A stretch of DNA of 64,000 bases, from positions 556,243-620,242 of the forward strand of contig CAJHNH020008547.1 of assembly GCA_905116865.2 (NCBI GenBank), in the 5' to 3' direction. This document shows, one piece after another, positions 1 through 43,159 of the stretch. A model generated the notes under the pieces. The model saw only the letters and a list, made by a program, of their open reading frames with translations. It searched no databases and was not told the origin of the DNA. Source of the DNA: Candidula unifasciata. Its lineage: Eukaryota; Mollusca; Gastropoda; Stylommatophora; Geomitridae. Every line of letters starts with the position of its first letter. Position 1 is the stretch's first letter. Position numbers and translations under genes: made by a program.

Positions 1-157
1 GTTCTAGGCTGGATCAACTTATGGGCTGGCATGTGAGCATCTGTCTGCTATTCTACCACATATCCTCTTTACACTCAATGTTTGCATATCAGAAAATGTC
101 ACAATAGCTTTTTTAAACCTGAGCCACTGTTAAAATAAACTACTAATGCATAAACAT

Positions 158-412
158 CTGGTCAATATGGTGGATAGGCAGTCAACTGTTTTTATTCATG
201 GCAAGTTTTTTGCTTCTGACAATAGTTAGCCATTGTATTTTCCTCCATATGGAGGAAAATATAGTTCTGTCGCCCATCTTCTGCACTGAGTCACAACTCT
301 GCGAGCTGCAAATTTAATTTGCAATGCTTTTAAGCTATGCTCAACATAGTTTGTATTGTGAACTAGGAATTCAGAATATGGCTCAAGGCTATAACGATTT
401 TGTGGTGCCCTA
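158..412 (+). repeat. Dispersed repeat, copy 1 (pair with 1996-2265)
   Basis: The stretch starting tctggtcaatatggtggat and running to tttgtggtgcc recurs at 1996-2265 with many substitutions but the same order of short matches (agttagc, ttttcctccat, gaatgcttttaa, gtttgtattgtga). It lies in the NALCN intron. Class unknown. Confidence 0.6.
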
Positions 413-639
413 ATAAAATTGTGCTATATGGCTATACGGTTGAGCCGGGTTTCTGGGATCTGCACCTGTTTGTCATCCTTGAGATTTTAATCCTATAGAC
501 TGCAATCATGAAGGCAAACTTAAACAAAAAACACACACCAAATTTAGAAAATCAAACTGGAACAGGGATTAACTTGTTACCTAATGCATTTTTGGTTGTG
601 AGAGGATTTTAACTTTTCCAGTACAAACAACCTTCCATT

Positions 640-800
640 CATTTCTTTTTCATTCTTCTTCTTCTTCTTTGTTCACCGGCTGTAACCTCCAGTGGAAAAT
701 CCTGAGTGTTTGTCCATTTTGACTTAGGCTTTGTGCCAGGGCCTGAGTTTTGCATGTACATCACTATACTGGCTTATTTGTATGCAGCAGGTTTTTCTTC
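640..800 (+). repeat. Dispersed repeat family F, fragment
   Basis: A (ttc)n run precedes ttcaccggctgtaacctccag and tggaaaatcctgagtgtttg. Related copies lie at 46730-47010, 52300-52540, 57125-57430 and 61655-61820. Confidence 0.6.
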
Positions 801-959
801 ACACCTCTATCACTGAGGGTTAAAAGAAACCTTTATGTCAGTTTGGCTTCAAAAAAGCTATTTGATTTACAAGGAAAAACGCTAAATTTAGTAAATCAAT
901 AAATATATCAATATACCGGCCCTCTTTAACACTGCACTGATGCATAAAGAATCAATGTT

Positions 960-1345
960 GAATTATGAATCAACTTCACAACACTCGGGACACTCCTAAA
1001 AGTGCTCAGTCCCCATCTTCAGCAGCAAGCGTAGAGTTCCGATTCCGATGGTTCAAGTAACCGTCTGATTGTATATCTGACTCAACCTTCCCCTGAGTGT
1101 TAAGTGTCGGCCAGATCCCCTGGTAACTCCACGCAGCGCCATTATGCTTAGACCATAATGATTTATTTGCGCTTCTGCACTGTTCACTCACTCCCAAAGG
1201 GTCCTCACAATATCTAGCTTGTCATACATCAGTTCACCATCAAGTGGTGCAGAACCAACCAGTCTATCTGCCTGCTCATTTCCCATGACCTGGAGAAAAT
1301 ATCCAAAGAATGCTAACTAACCGGGACCTTTGAAGTGAGTGCATA
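960..1345 (-). mobile_element. LINE family A 3' end (RNase H LINE), truncated
   Basis: The reverse strand encodes, with breaks, the C-terminal part of an RNase H-type LINE ORF and ends in the block translating to LAAEDGD/EHFxECPECCE, shared with copies at 16700, 23640, 32700 and 58600. Several frame breaks mark a dead copy. Confidence 0.75.
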
Positions 1346-1774
1346 AAGAACTAATAACATTTAACAAAACTTCTCTGAAACAGATCCCAGTAGTCTGGAA
1401 GGGTACGGGAGTCTAGGCCTTTATGAGAATGTGGCATCAAGACATTTACGGGAATTTATCATTGATGGAAAATTCTGGTTCGGGGCTTCCTGGGGCAACA
1501 GGGTTAAGAGTCCAACAAAATGTATACACACTTCAGCAGATCTAGCAATGTGTAACCCATTATGGGTTTTCAGGCCAGTCACAACTTAACCAGAACCCTC
1601 ATTGCCAGGATATTTCAGGGTGACCTAGATGACCTCTGCGGATAATCTAGCAGACACAAGGCCACACAATGCTTTGCCCAATTCTGCCAGTCTCATACTT
1701 TATTCTGTTTACCGCCTCTGACGATCTGACTGTGGGTTTGGGATTTGAGAGGAGGCTATGCCACTGTTCAATAA

Positions 1775-1924
<150 letters not shown>

Positions 1925-1995
1925 TAGCTATGGTGATATTTTTGTTGTAGTTTTGATTTTTATAATGCTATTAGAGCTGTTGATATTTAGGACAT

Positions 1996-2560
1996 TCTGG
2001 TCAATATGGTGGATAGGTCGGTTTACTATTTTTTAGTTGTATTTTAGCAAGTTTTTCATTCTTTTGATAATAGTTAGCTGTTGCATTTTCTTCCATTTAT
2101 AGACTTACAGGCTATAGTTCTATTGCTCGGCTACTGAGATAAGTGCATGTTTAAGTGCTGCAGGTTTCATTTGGAATGCTTTTAGACTGTGCCTAGTGAT
2201 GTTTGTATTGTGACCTTCAGATTCAGAAAATTGTGAGTGGCCTGTTGTCAGAGAACTAGTGGTGCCTTATGTGATTAATTGCATGTGCAACTACGATCTC
2301 TTGTAACTGCTGCTTCCATCAATGATAAACTGCTTTTATAGCATCATTTGTTTGCATTTAATGTGTGTGTATGCTACTGGTTGTGCTGAGACTGCTGTCT
2401 ATATCAATAATTTTTTTTTCACTAAGGACAGTGACAGACATTATTTGTGTGTGTGCTTTTTTTTCTTGGTGGCACAGGAGCGGAGCAGCTGTGTGGGGAC
2501 ACATTTGCTTGGACCTAGAAATATGATTACCTGACTACCTGATTTAGGACATTAATTAGA
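1996..2560 (+). repeat. Dispersed repeat, copy 2, with a 3' part seen again at 13360-13480
   Basis: The first 270 bp match 158-412. The later part (cacaggagcggagcag...gacctagaaatatg) resembles 13400-13475 (cacaggagcggagcaaagat...). One longer family fragmented in two places is the simplest reading. Confidence 0.5.
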
Positions 2561-2639
2561 CTTTTTAGTTTTGTCTGTGTCTGTTTATTTAAATAAGTTT
2601 TGCAAGGCTTGCTTGCTTAGCATTCAAAACATTGTTGAA

Positions 2640-3870
2640 GAATCAGTTTAGCTAATGATGACAGAGAATGTTAAAGAATCATTTTGGCTAATGATGACAG
2701 AGGATGTTGAAGAATCATTTTAGCTAATTTCAGAGGATGTTGAAGAATCAGTTTAGCTAATGATGATAGAGGATGTTGAAGAATCATTTTAGCTAATGTC
2801 AGAGGATGTTGAAGAATCAGTTTAGCTAATGATGACAGAGGATGTTGAAGAATCATTTTAGCTAATGTCAGAGGATGTTGAAGAATCAGTTTAGCTAATG
2901 ATGACAGAGGTTGTTGAAGAATCATTTTAGCTAATGATGATAGAGAATGTTGAAGAATCAGTTTAGCTAATGATGACAGAAGATGTTGAAGAATCATTTT
3001 AGCTAATGTCAGAGGATGTTGAAGAATCAGTTTAGCTAATGATGACAGAGGTTGTTGAAGAATCATTTTAGCTAATGATGATAGAGAATGTTGAAGAATC
3101 AGTTTAGTTAATGATGATAGAGGATGTTGAAGAATCATTTTAGCTAATGTCAGAGGATGTTGAAGAATCATTTTAGCTAATGTCAGAGGATGTTGAAGAA
3201 TCAGTTTAGCTAATGATGATAGAGAATGTTAAAGAATCAGTTTAGCTAATGATGACAGAAGATGTTGAAGAATCATTTTAGGTAATGTCAGAGGATGTGG
3301 AAGAATCAGTTTAGCTAATGTCAGAGGATGTTGAAGAATCAGTTTAGCTAATGATGATAGAGGATGTTGAAGAATCATTTTAGCTAATGATGACAGAGGA
3401 TGTTGAAGAATCAGTTTAGCTAATGATGACAGAGGATGTTGAAGAATCATTTTAGCTAATGATGACAGAGGATGTTGAAGAATCAGTTTAGCTAATGATG
3501 ACAGAAGATGTTGAAGAATCAATTTAGCTAATGGTGATAGAGAATGTTGAAGAATCAGTTTAGCTAATGATGACAGAAGATGTTGAAGAATCATTTTAGC
3601 TAATGACAGAGGATGTTGAAGAATCAGTTTAGCTGATGATGACAGAGGATGTTGGAGAATCATTTTAGCTAATTATGAAAGAGTTTGTTGAAAAATAATT
3701 TTAGCCAGTGATAAAAGAGGATGTTGAAGAAACAGTTTAGCCAATGATGGCAGAGGATGTTTAGGAATTATTTAAGCCAATGATGACAGCAGATGTTGGA
3801 GAATCATTTTAGTCAATGATGACATAGCATGTTGAAGAATCATTTAAGCTGGTCAAAGAAATTATGGATT
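2640..3870 (+). repeat. 36/30-bp minisatellite upstream of NALCN exon
   Basis: About 35 units of gatgttgaagaatcatttta + gctaatgatgacaga (36 bp), mixed with a 30-bp variant lacking one short block. Both lengths are multiples of three, so the reverse strand stays open over long stretches (repeated LAKMILQHPLSS); this is a by-product, not a gene. The array ends about 110 bp before the acceptor of the exon at 3984. Confidence 0.9.
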
Positions 3871-3983
3871 ATTATTCTAGTTGTATTTATGTATCTTGTT
3901 GTCAGACTGTGATGTTGATTATGATGACGATGGTGCAGTCTTGATGTGTTCTCATGCAGATTTAATTGTTTTCCTTCCCTCAG

Positions 3984-35011
<31,028 letters not shown>

Positions 35012-35884
35012 TGAGACTGCAGTAAAACGTTCTTTGTTAACTCAGTAGATTCACGTCTAGTTCACAGTATGGGGGAAAGAACAACTGAGAGACAGAAATC
35101 ATGAAGATGGAGTTGTGCTGGACATTTGATGAGACTGCAGTAAAAACGTTCTTTGTTAACTCAGTAGATTCACGTCTAGTTCACAGTATGGTGGAAAGAA
35201 CAACTGAGATACAGAAATCATGAAGATGGAGTAGTGCTAGACATTTGATGAGACCACAGTTAATATTTTCACTGTCAATTGACTAGATTCGCATCTAGTT
35301 GACAAGATGGTGGAAATAACAACTGAGATAAAGTAATTATGATAACAGAGTTCAGTAATTATGATAACAGTGTTGTGCATTTTATGGTCTTAGCGAAATA
35401 TTTATGTTTGACAGCTCCAATGAAATGCATCTCACAGGTGTTTAAGGCATTGCTCCTGTCCAATGGCAGGCCAGTCACAGTAACCGTGGTGACAGGGAGA
35501 TATCGCAGGCCAAAAGTATCATGTTTAGAAAATTAAAAAAAAAAAAAACAGCTTCCAGTGGTGTTTTGTTCAAACAGGAAAAGCTTAGTTATGCGATAGT
35601 GCTGTCCTGTTTAAAAAAAAAATGTATTCTAAAAATGGCACATTTTATTAGCTGATAGGAAAGCCCCAAACACCTAAAAACTAGGTGCAGAAGAACTGTC
35701 AGTTGATTGGCTGAACCCTGTAGTATTCTGATGGGCACACATAAATTTCAAATAATTAAACTGAAAAGATTTTTAATGTCAGAATTACTTTCAGCGGCTG
35801 TTTTTTTTTTTTTGGGTGGTATTGCACCATCAGATAACTGCGTTTCTTTAGTTTTTAACAGTATATATATACATACAAACTGTG

Positions 35885-36193
35885 ATTGGAACACTTTCAT
35901 ATGTTGCGGTTAACATATGCAGTAAACAATTGGAACCCTTTCATATGTTGTGGTTAACATGTGTAGTAAACAACTGGAACACTTTCATGTGTTGTGGTTA
36001 ACATGTGTAGTAAAAAACTGGAACACTTTCATGTGTTGTGGTTAACATGTGTAGTAAACGATTGGAACACTTTCATGTGTTGTGGTTAACATGTGTAGTA
36101 AACGACTGGAACACTTTCATGTGTTGTGGTTAACATGTGTAGTAAACGATTGGAACACTTTCATGTGTTGTGGTTAACATGTGCAGTAAACTC
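35885..36193 (+). repeat. 44-bp minisatellite
   Basis: About seven units of a 44-bp sequence containing cactttcatgtgttgtggtt and aacatgtgtagtaaac lie about 0.9 kb beyond the NALCN stop, possibly in its 3' UTR. The first two units have cata in place of catg. Confidence 0.85.
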
Positions 36194-36194
36194 A

Positions 36195-37000
36195 TATTTG
36201 AAATACAATGCATTGTAATTAGAACATGCTATATATTTGCTGCTGCATTACTCATCTACTTTGCAGTGCAATAATCCAGTCAAATGAATTATATTATCAC
36301 TACAACTTCCAATGTACATGTCTATTCATACATAAACTGTGACAGCAAAGATGAAACTGTCCCACCATATTTACCAGTGTCTTTTTTGTGTCCAGCTGTC
36401 ACAGCTGGTGCTGTATTTGTTCTGTTGAGAAGAACAGTCTATGTGCTGTTCCAGTATTTCTAATGTCTGCATGTTTTTGTCATGTTGTAATATTTATTAT
36501 GGCTAGTTGCTTTGTTCTATTGAAACATTTAAAACAGTTATCTGGGTTTTTTCCCCTACACTGTTGAAGTTTTGAGATAGTGTCTGTTTCTTGTTTCTGA
36601 GTTACAGTGTTTAAGATAAAATAGTTTCTGGTTAGTTTTTTATCTTTGTTGAAATGTTTGAGTTGGTTGTTTTTCCTCGAAATGTTTCCTCTCTTTGTTC
36701 TGTAGTAAAGAACAGTCTATGTCCTGTTCCAGTATTTTTAATGTCTGCATGTTTTTCCTGTTCTAACTTTCAAGGTAGAAGTTTTCTTGTTCTTTCTGTT
36801 GAAATATTGAAAATGCCATGTATGTCAGTATATAGAACGCTCCAATGTACATAAATCTTTAATTTTAGCAGTTTGCACTTTTCCACATTGTGCATGCTTT
36901 CCTTTGTTCATTTTGCAGAAAACTGAAACTGCCAAAGCCTGATGTTTTTCCCTTCAGTTGAGGTCTGAAATGACATTCTGCTGCACTATTTTTGTATTCT
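36195..37000. other. Intergenic or 3' UTR sequence, T-rich
   Basis: Two similar blocks (36420-36500 and 36700-36800, both with aagaacagtctatgt and ttctaatgtctgcatgtttt forms) point to a local duplication. No gene was seen. Confidence 0.4.
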
Positions 37001-37004
37001 GTAG

Positions 37005-37126
37005 CATATTTTACTGAGGATCGTCACCGGAGCTACAGAGTTTGTGCTCTGTGCAGCGCTCTGAGCAGACGGCTAGCCATTCTGCTGAGACAGACCAAGC
37101 CATATGGGGTAAACCTGGTGCAATAA
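37005..37126 (+). CDS. Candidate exon of unknown gene (or alternative last NALCN exon)
   Basis: tattctgtag precedes a 39-codon frame (YFTEDRHRSYRVCALCSALS...RLAILLRQTKPYG) ending in TAA, and AATAAA overlaps the stop (37122-37127). The two-base start phase equals that of the NALCN terminal exon, so it could splice from 30903. Codon-like GC and CpG content stand out from the AT-rich surroundings. I do not recognise the protein. A donor-like ggggtaaac at 37107-37115 also allows an internal exon. It could be chance. Confidence 0.3.
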
Positions 37127-37339
37127 AGTCGATCCTCTCAACTGTAACCTTTAACCTTTTAACCAGCATATTTTATCACCTAAATTTAAAACTTGTACAG
37201 GAATACTATTTACAGTTTTTTCCTTATCGCAAGCAACTGTAGGCCTACCTTTTTTGTGGTATAGGAGTATAAGACGCAGCCTAATTTTAATGCCTATTTT
37301 TTTTAATTAAAAAAGTGCATCTTATACACCAACAAATAG

Positions 37340-38040
37340 AGTTATTCTTCTTCTTTCTTCTTCTCTTCCACCTTGTACCTCATCGAAGGTCGGGGAGAGA
37401 TGTAACATTCGTTGATGAGCTCTGTCAAGACAACTGTTAAGACTGATGTTCGTTTGCTTTAAGGCTGTTCTTAATGCCATTACTCCATATTTTCTGAGGT
37501 CTTATACTCGCTAGATACCCGTTGTAACGTTTTAGTGTGGCTCGCTGTGGCAGATAGTACCAGGGCATTCTTTTTAGGTGTCCAGACCACTTCATTTGTT
37601 GTTCTTTGATGACATGTAAGACTGGCTTTATTCCAAGCATTCATCTGATTTTATATTCTATCTTTTGTTGAAACTCCTGCAGCTCTTCTAAGGCATTTCA
37701 TCTCTGCTGTCACAATTTTACGTTCATTGGAAGTTGTAAGTGTCCATGTTTGGCACTGATAGCAAAGTGTTGGCCAAAAAATAGTTCTGATAAGATTCAC
37801 TTTAGTGCCCCGGGTTACCTGCTTGTCTGTCAACAGGGGAGATAATTGCCCCATTACTTGATTAGCTTTTGCACATATCGAGCTAATTTCTCTGTCCAGT
37901 TTTCCGTCGGATGTGAAAATGTATCCAAAATACTTAAATTCCTCTGTTTGTCTTAAGGTGTTGTTTTTAATCTTATTTCTAAATTCTCTTTCTGGCTTCT
38001 TCCTATCCTCATTGTCTTTGTCTTCACAGAACAAATATAG
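37340..38040 (-). mobile_element. RTE-like LINE 3' portion, reverse orientation
   Basis: The reverse strand encodes TEEFKYFGYIFTSDGKLDRE, RTIFWPTLCYQCQTWTLTTS, EMKCLRRAAGVSTKDRI and, after one frame change near 37645, KEQQMKWSGHLKRMPWYYLP. The tail (ttcttctttcttcttc on + strand) is the (GAA)n end. Confidence 0.88.
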
Positions 38041-38490
38041 TTGTAGTTTTATTTTCTGTTGAAATGTTTGAGATAAGATAGTGTTTGTGGTTTGTTTAAA
38101 AGTGTGTCAAATTTTGTAGGTGTGTTTGTATATGTATCCGCAAGTGTCTGTCTGATGTTTTAGATATAAAATTTGATATGTACATATTCATTCTGTTATC
38201 ATTATTTGAAATGTATATATATATGAAATACTAGTAATGTTTAAATATTGTTTCTGTTGCCATATATTGTTTAATACTGAGGAAAAAGTGGTTGGAACGT
38301 TAGGATGCAATCTTATAATCGTATGACCTGAGCACCAGCCTTGGTAAGGCTAGTGACTGATCTGCAGGAGTTATAGTAAAGATTGTCAAACCTGTGTATG
38401 GGAGCTGAAGTGGTGCATGGCTAGCAGAGAGAAAGGAGGCTGGACAATATGTTATACAGTGCAGACATGATAAGGATAACTTAAGAAATG
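38040..38490. other. Intergenic, nothing recognised
   Basis: AT-rich with a short TATATA run near 38215. No repeat family or coding signal was seen. Confidence 0.4.
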
Positions 38491-38494
38491 GTTC

Positions 38495-39460
38495 TTGTTG
38501 TCATAAATTCCTCTTATCCAGATAAGAGTTCAAGCTAGAAAAATTGACGGGATAAATAAATGTCTTGCTATTTATAGCGAAAGTGAAAGCGTTGTCAAAA
38601 CAAGAGCTGGTCTCACTGACTGGTTCCCAGTAACATCAGGAGTAAGGCATGGATGTGTTCTTTCACCTTTACGTTTTATCATATTCATGGACAGTATTAA
38701 TAAAACAGACTTAACACCATCAGATGTCGACAAACAGGAGGACTTCAATGAGCTGCTCTTTGCTGATGATCAGTGCATATTCCACAGTGAAAGTAAACAG
38801 TTGCAAGACCACATAAACCAATTACACGACAGTTGCCTCAAACATCACATGAAGATCAATACTGAAAAACCAGAAGTCATGAGAATAAGTAGAGAGCAAC
38901 AAATTATCAACATAAATATCAAAGAACAAAGTCTGAAACAAATGCAAGAATTTAAATACTTGGGAAGCATCTTTACACACAGTGGTAAAATAGATAGAGA
39001 GATAGAAACGAGAATCCAACAGGCCAATAATCTCATGTACTAACTTGCTCCAGTTTTAAAACAACCTGCTATCCCAGTAGAGACTCCAAAAAAAAAAAAT
39101 TATAAATACAATATTTATACCAACTTTAGGTTACCAATGTCAGACTTGGACATTGATAAAAGAATATGAAAGAAAACCAACCACCTGTGAGATGAGATGT
39201 TTGAGAATGGCTGTGAATAAAAACAGAAGAGATGGAGTGAGAAACAACTTGATCACAAGAACTGTTGAAACAACACCCATCTTCAAATTTTTTGATAAAC
39301 ATAGAATGAAAATGGTTTGGCCATCTAATGAGAATGAAAGCAACTATGCCAGCAGCAAGAGCGTACAACCTGAAAATTGAAACATCAAGAGGCAGGGGAA
39401 GACTGAAAAGGATATGGATTGAAGGAGTCACTGACACTTTGAGACTGCATACCCTACACA
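38495..39460 (+). mobile_element. RTE-like LINE reverse transcriptase fragment
   Basis: Encodes GVRHGCVLSPLRFIIFMDSI (RT motif with P..F), ELLFADDQCIFHSES (FADD catalytic box), HHMKINTEKPEVM, and QEFKYLGSIFTHSGKIDREI. The frame breaks near 39045, and later pieces (DEMRCL-like, PRGRGRLKRIWI) are in other frames. The polymerase Asp pair is kept. Confidence 0.9.
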
Positions 39461-39705
39461 TTGTAATAAGAATCAGGTTGATGAAAAGATGTGGCCAACC
39501 ATTCTACACATTGTAATAAGTGAAGTTTATGAAGAGATGCGGCCAACCACCCTACATATAGTAATCAGAGTGAGGTTTATGAAGAGATGCAGCCAACCAC
39601 CCTACATATAGTAATCAGAGTGAGGTTTATGAAGAGATACGACCAACCACCCTACATAAAGTAATCAGAGTGAGGTTTATGAAGAGATACGACCAACCAC
39701 CCAAG
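39455..39705 (+). repeat. 50-bp tandem repeat at a LINE end
   Basis: About 4.5 units of gaggtttatgaagagatgca + gccaaccaccctacatatag + taatcagagt. The first unit (39465-39515) is the LINE sequence itself (attgtaataagaatcaggtt). Confidence 0.85.
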
Positions 39706-40154
39706 CTGTCAGGTATTTGTTGATGATCATGGAAATGAAGATGATGATGTTGAGTATGATGTTACTGGTGATGATGACAGTGATGATGTTGGTGATGATA
39801 CATTGTGCAATAAAAATAGCCCACTCCCCCCCCCCCCTCCCCCCCTCCTCCCATATTTACTTGTTTTGTCACTGCTGTGTTATTTTACTATGTTAATTTA
39901 ATTTTATCAGCTAAATGTGATCATCTTGTTTTAAAGTTGTTCCTCAGACAGGAAAGCCATGTATGGTTTTTACACATGATTAGGGACTGGGTAATTAGAT
40001 AACATCTAGATTTTTAAACATTAAAAAAATTGACTGTATTAATTTTTTATTCATAGCATACTGCACAGCTATCAAAGTTGCAAATAGCAGGGAATGGAGA
40101 GTGAAAAGCAACAATGAAATGCATAATTTGTTTAAATAACCACTGATCACTGGC

Positions 40155-40985
40155 ATCATGAGGGTTAATAGACTGAAATGGCTGGGGCACACCAAGAGAA
40201 TATAAGATGATAGAGAGGTGAAAACTGTATATAAGGGAGCTGAATGATCATAGACCACGAGGCAGACCAAGAAGATGATAGAGAGGTGAAAACTGTATAC
40301 AAGGGAGCTGAATGATCATAGACCATGAGGCAGACCAAGAAGACGATAGAGAGGTGAAAACTGTATATACAAGGGAGCTGAATGATCATAGACCATGAGG
40401 CAGACCAAGAAGACGATAGAGAGGTGAAAACTGTATATACAAGGGAGCTGAATGATCATAGACCACGAGGCAGACCAAGAAGATGATAGAGAGGTGAAAA
40501 CTGTATATAAGGGAGCTGAATGATCATAGACCATGAGGCAGACCAAGAAGATGATAGAGAGGTGAAAACTGTATATACAAGGGAGCTGAATGATCATAGA
40601 CCACAAGGCAGACCAAGAAGATGATAGAGAGGTGAAAACTGTATATACAAGGGAGCTGAATGATCATAGACCATGAGGCAGACCAAGAAGATGATAGAGA
40701 GGTGAAAACTGTATATAAGGGAGCTGAATGATCATAGACCATGAGGCAGACCAAGAAGATGATAGAGAGGTGAAAACTGTATATACAAGGGAGCTGAATG
40801 ATCATAGACCACAAGGCAGACCAAGAAGATGACAGAGAGGTGAAAACTGTATATACAAGGGAGCTGAATGGTCATAGACCATGAGGCAGACCAAGAAGAT
40901 GATAGAGAGGTGAAAACTGTATATACAAGGGAGCTGAATGATCATAGACCATGAGGCAGACCAAGAAGACGATAGAGAGATAATA
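40155..40985 (+). repeat. 68/70-bp minisatellite made from LINE coding sequence
   Basis: About 11 units of gatgatagagaggtgaaaac + tgtatatacaagggagctga + atgatcatagaccatgaggc + agaccaagaa. One frame of a unit reads DDREVKTVYKGELNDHRPRG then RPRR, the C-terminal RTE module. Upstream RLKWLGHTKR and downstream sequence (40985-41115) are the single-copy flanks of the same LINE. Confidence 0.9.
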
Positions 40986-41115
40986 TTCAGGCAGACTTAC
41001 AAACAGTTGGTGTCACCAACTGAAAAGAGAAGGCCATTGGGAGAGATGAATTGAAGCGGGTGATATCTGCAGCATAAACCTCAAGGGTTCAGAGTGCTGA
41101 AGAAGATGATGAAGT
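40985..41115 (+). mobile_element. LINE 3' end following the 70-bp array
   Basis: Continues the broken ORF (ADLQTVGVTN, RVQSAEEDDE-like) to a gaagaagatgatgaa tail. Confidence 0.6.
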
Positions 41116-41344
41116 ATACTGCATGACACATGAAATGTTGTAGCCCTAAATCTAAAGGTATAATCAGTTTCTGTATTTCTAGATACACTTTATCTCTTCC
41201 AGGCATTTAAAAAAAATGTTTAACAGAATGCTGTATTGTGAATTTATGGGGACAGAAGTTGCAATAATTGTCTCTTTGTATTTATATATAAAAATGATTT
41301 ATAATGTAATACATTTATACAAATGTATGTGTGATAAGTGAAAT

Positions 41345-41700
41345 ACTGACATCCTAAAAGATCTGAAACCGAAATATTTTGGCTACATTACCAGAAGGCA
41401 GGGAACCAGGAAAGAGGGGCAGACATTGACCAGCGTGAAGATGGACACAGGATCTAAGTGACATCTTGGATAGGAAAGTAGATGAGGTGGCAGAGCTGGT
41501 GAGAGACTGTTTCAGTCAGGCAAACTGTGATGGAGTGACGTTCTGCAAAGAACCTGCTAAATGATGATGATGATGATGATGGTGGTGAGGATGATAATAT
41601 TGATGATAATGGTGGTGATAATGATGATGGTAATATTGATGATGATATTAATGGTGGTGATGATGATGATTATGATTGTGGTGGTGGTGGTGATGGTGAT
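41345..41700 (+). mobile_element. LINE family C 3' end with long (GAT)n tail
   Basis: Shares gatctaagtgacatcttgga and ggtgagagactgtttcagtc blocks with 20995-21240. It ends in about 130 bp of gatgatgatggtggtgat microsatellite. Confidence 0.7.
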
Positions 41701-41839
41701 GATCAGTTATGGCTGATTCACTTTACACACGTTTTTTGTCTTCACATATGCCCTCATAGCAATTATAGAAAAAGAGCTGTAGTGATACATGAATAATCTC
41801 AAGAACTGTAGTGATACCTGAATAATCTCAGCGTGACAG

Positions 41840-42250
41840 CAAAAGCTTAGAACATGAAAACTAACACTGGAAAAACCCCCCAGAAATTATGACCATTGTA
41901 AGAACAGAACAACTAATCAAGCTGTGCATAGAAAACACAATAATTCCAGCAAGCACAATTTTTTTAATATCTAGGGAGCATAATAATATGATATCAGGAG
42001 GAGAATTGGCACAGAACCAATACTGAACTTTATAGGTAGACAACAAATCAAATGATTTGGCCATGTAACAAGATTGGCAGCAGACAGGGCATCACAGAGA
42101 GCAATGTTATACAGATACAGTGGTAACAGACCCTGAGGTCGACCACGCAGAAGATGAAATATCAGAAACACTGAAAAGGGCCCCTTCTAGAGATCTCCTC
42201 CTCTCCTAATGATGCGAGGCATTCCAGGAGTAGAGAAGAGAAAAAATGAG
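41840..42250 (+). mobile_element. RTE-like LINE 3' end
   Basis: Broken frame IGTEPILNFIGRQQIKWFGH followed by VTRLAADRASQRAMLYRYSG and GRPRRR. The next 700 bp hold a second, more decayed copy. Confidence 0.75.
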
Positions 42251-42409
42251 GAGATAATATCATCCAATAGAAAAATGGAAGTAAAGACAGTTTACAGATG
42301 AAATAAATCACATAAAATCATTGGATAAATGTGACCCATTTTGCAGAACAGCCATGTATCAACTGACACCATAGAGGCACTATTCAACACAGTATTTTTA
42401 CCAGCATTG

Positions 42410-42975
42410 TGTTAGCATGCCAGATGTGTCTGCAGTGAACCCCAAATTATAACTAGAAGAGGCAGGATAGGAAATAACAATATCAGGAAAGAAGCTGGGA
42501 TAGAACCAGTACTAAACTGCATCGAGATACCAGATTGAATGGTTGGGACATGTGTCAAGACTACCACCAGATTGGTGCATCACAGAGAGTCCTGGCAATT
42601 AGGCTAGTGTTTCCCAAACTTTTCTTAGTTGCAGCACCTTTTTTCAATTAGAATTTGTAAACGGCCTCCTTAACCGAAGTAAAAGTATGACTACTCGTAT
42701 GTAAGAGATCAATAAAAAAAACTTGTGTATCTTCGAATACTTTGCAGTGCCCCTGTGAAGAGATTGCAGCTTCCTGTGGCACCACAGCGCAGTTTGGGAA
42801 TCACTGAATTAGACTAATGGAAACAGAGCTATACCACATAAGCAAAGGATAGATGGAACATTGGAGGCCGTGACTAGCATCTACACAACATATACCAAAG
42901 CTTGCACCTGATGCCTCTTCAAAATCTGACATTGAAAGGCAGAAAAGGACTAGAGAAGAAGAAGAAGAGGCGTAA
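42410..42975 (+). mobile_element. RTE-like LINE 3' end interrupted by a hAT-type MITE
   Basis: Left part: GNNNIRKEAGIEPVLNCIE and a worn GHVxRLP region. Right part from about 42815: MEHWRP, ASSKSDIERQKRTREEEEE and a gaagaagaagaag tail. The 202-bp insert at 42605-42806 splits the two. Confidence 0.7.
42605..42806. mobile_element. hAT-type MITE
   Basis: Inverted ends TAGTGTTTCCCAAACT and, reverse complemented, CAGTGATTCCCAAACT. The flanks are aattaggc (42597-42604) and aattagac (42807-42814), an 8-bp duplication with one mismatch. End sequence and 8-bp duplication fit the hAT superfamily. No coding capacity. Confidence 0.85.
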
Positions 42976-43159
42976 TTTTATATTTTTTTTAAACATATAG
43001 CAAATATAATGCCACATTTGCACAGGGTATGAACCTGCCTTCTTGTGAAAAACTCAGAGATGACAAAACATGTTGACATTTACAATATTTGTGAAAGCTG
43101 CATGTCTCATTTCCACATGTGATACTTTATACCTGTTGTTTGTTGACCTGTGATTATCA

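Noticed and set aside
2671..3663. Long reverse-strand open frames (166 and 144 codons) with LAKMILQHPLSS repeats
   Set aside because: They are the translation of a 36/30-bp minisatellite whose unit lengths are multiples of three; no start context, splice logic or non-repeat sequence.
40165..40814. Three 74-96-codon reverse frames with repeated IIQLPCIYSFHLS
   Set aside because: Antisense shadow of the 70-bp array derived from a LINE.
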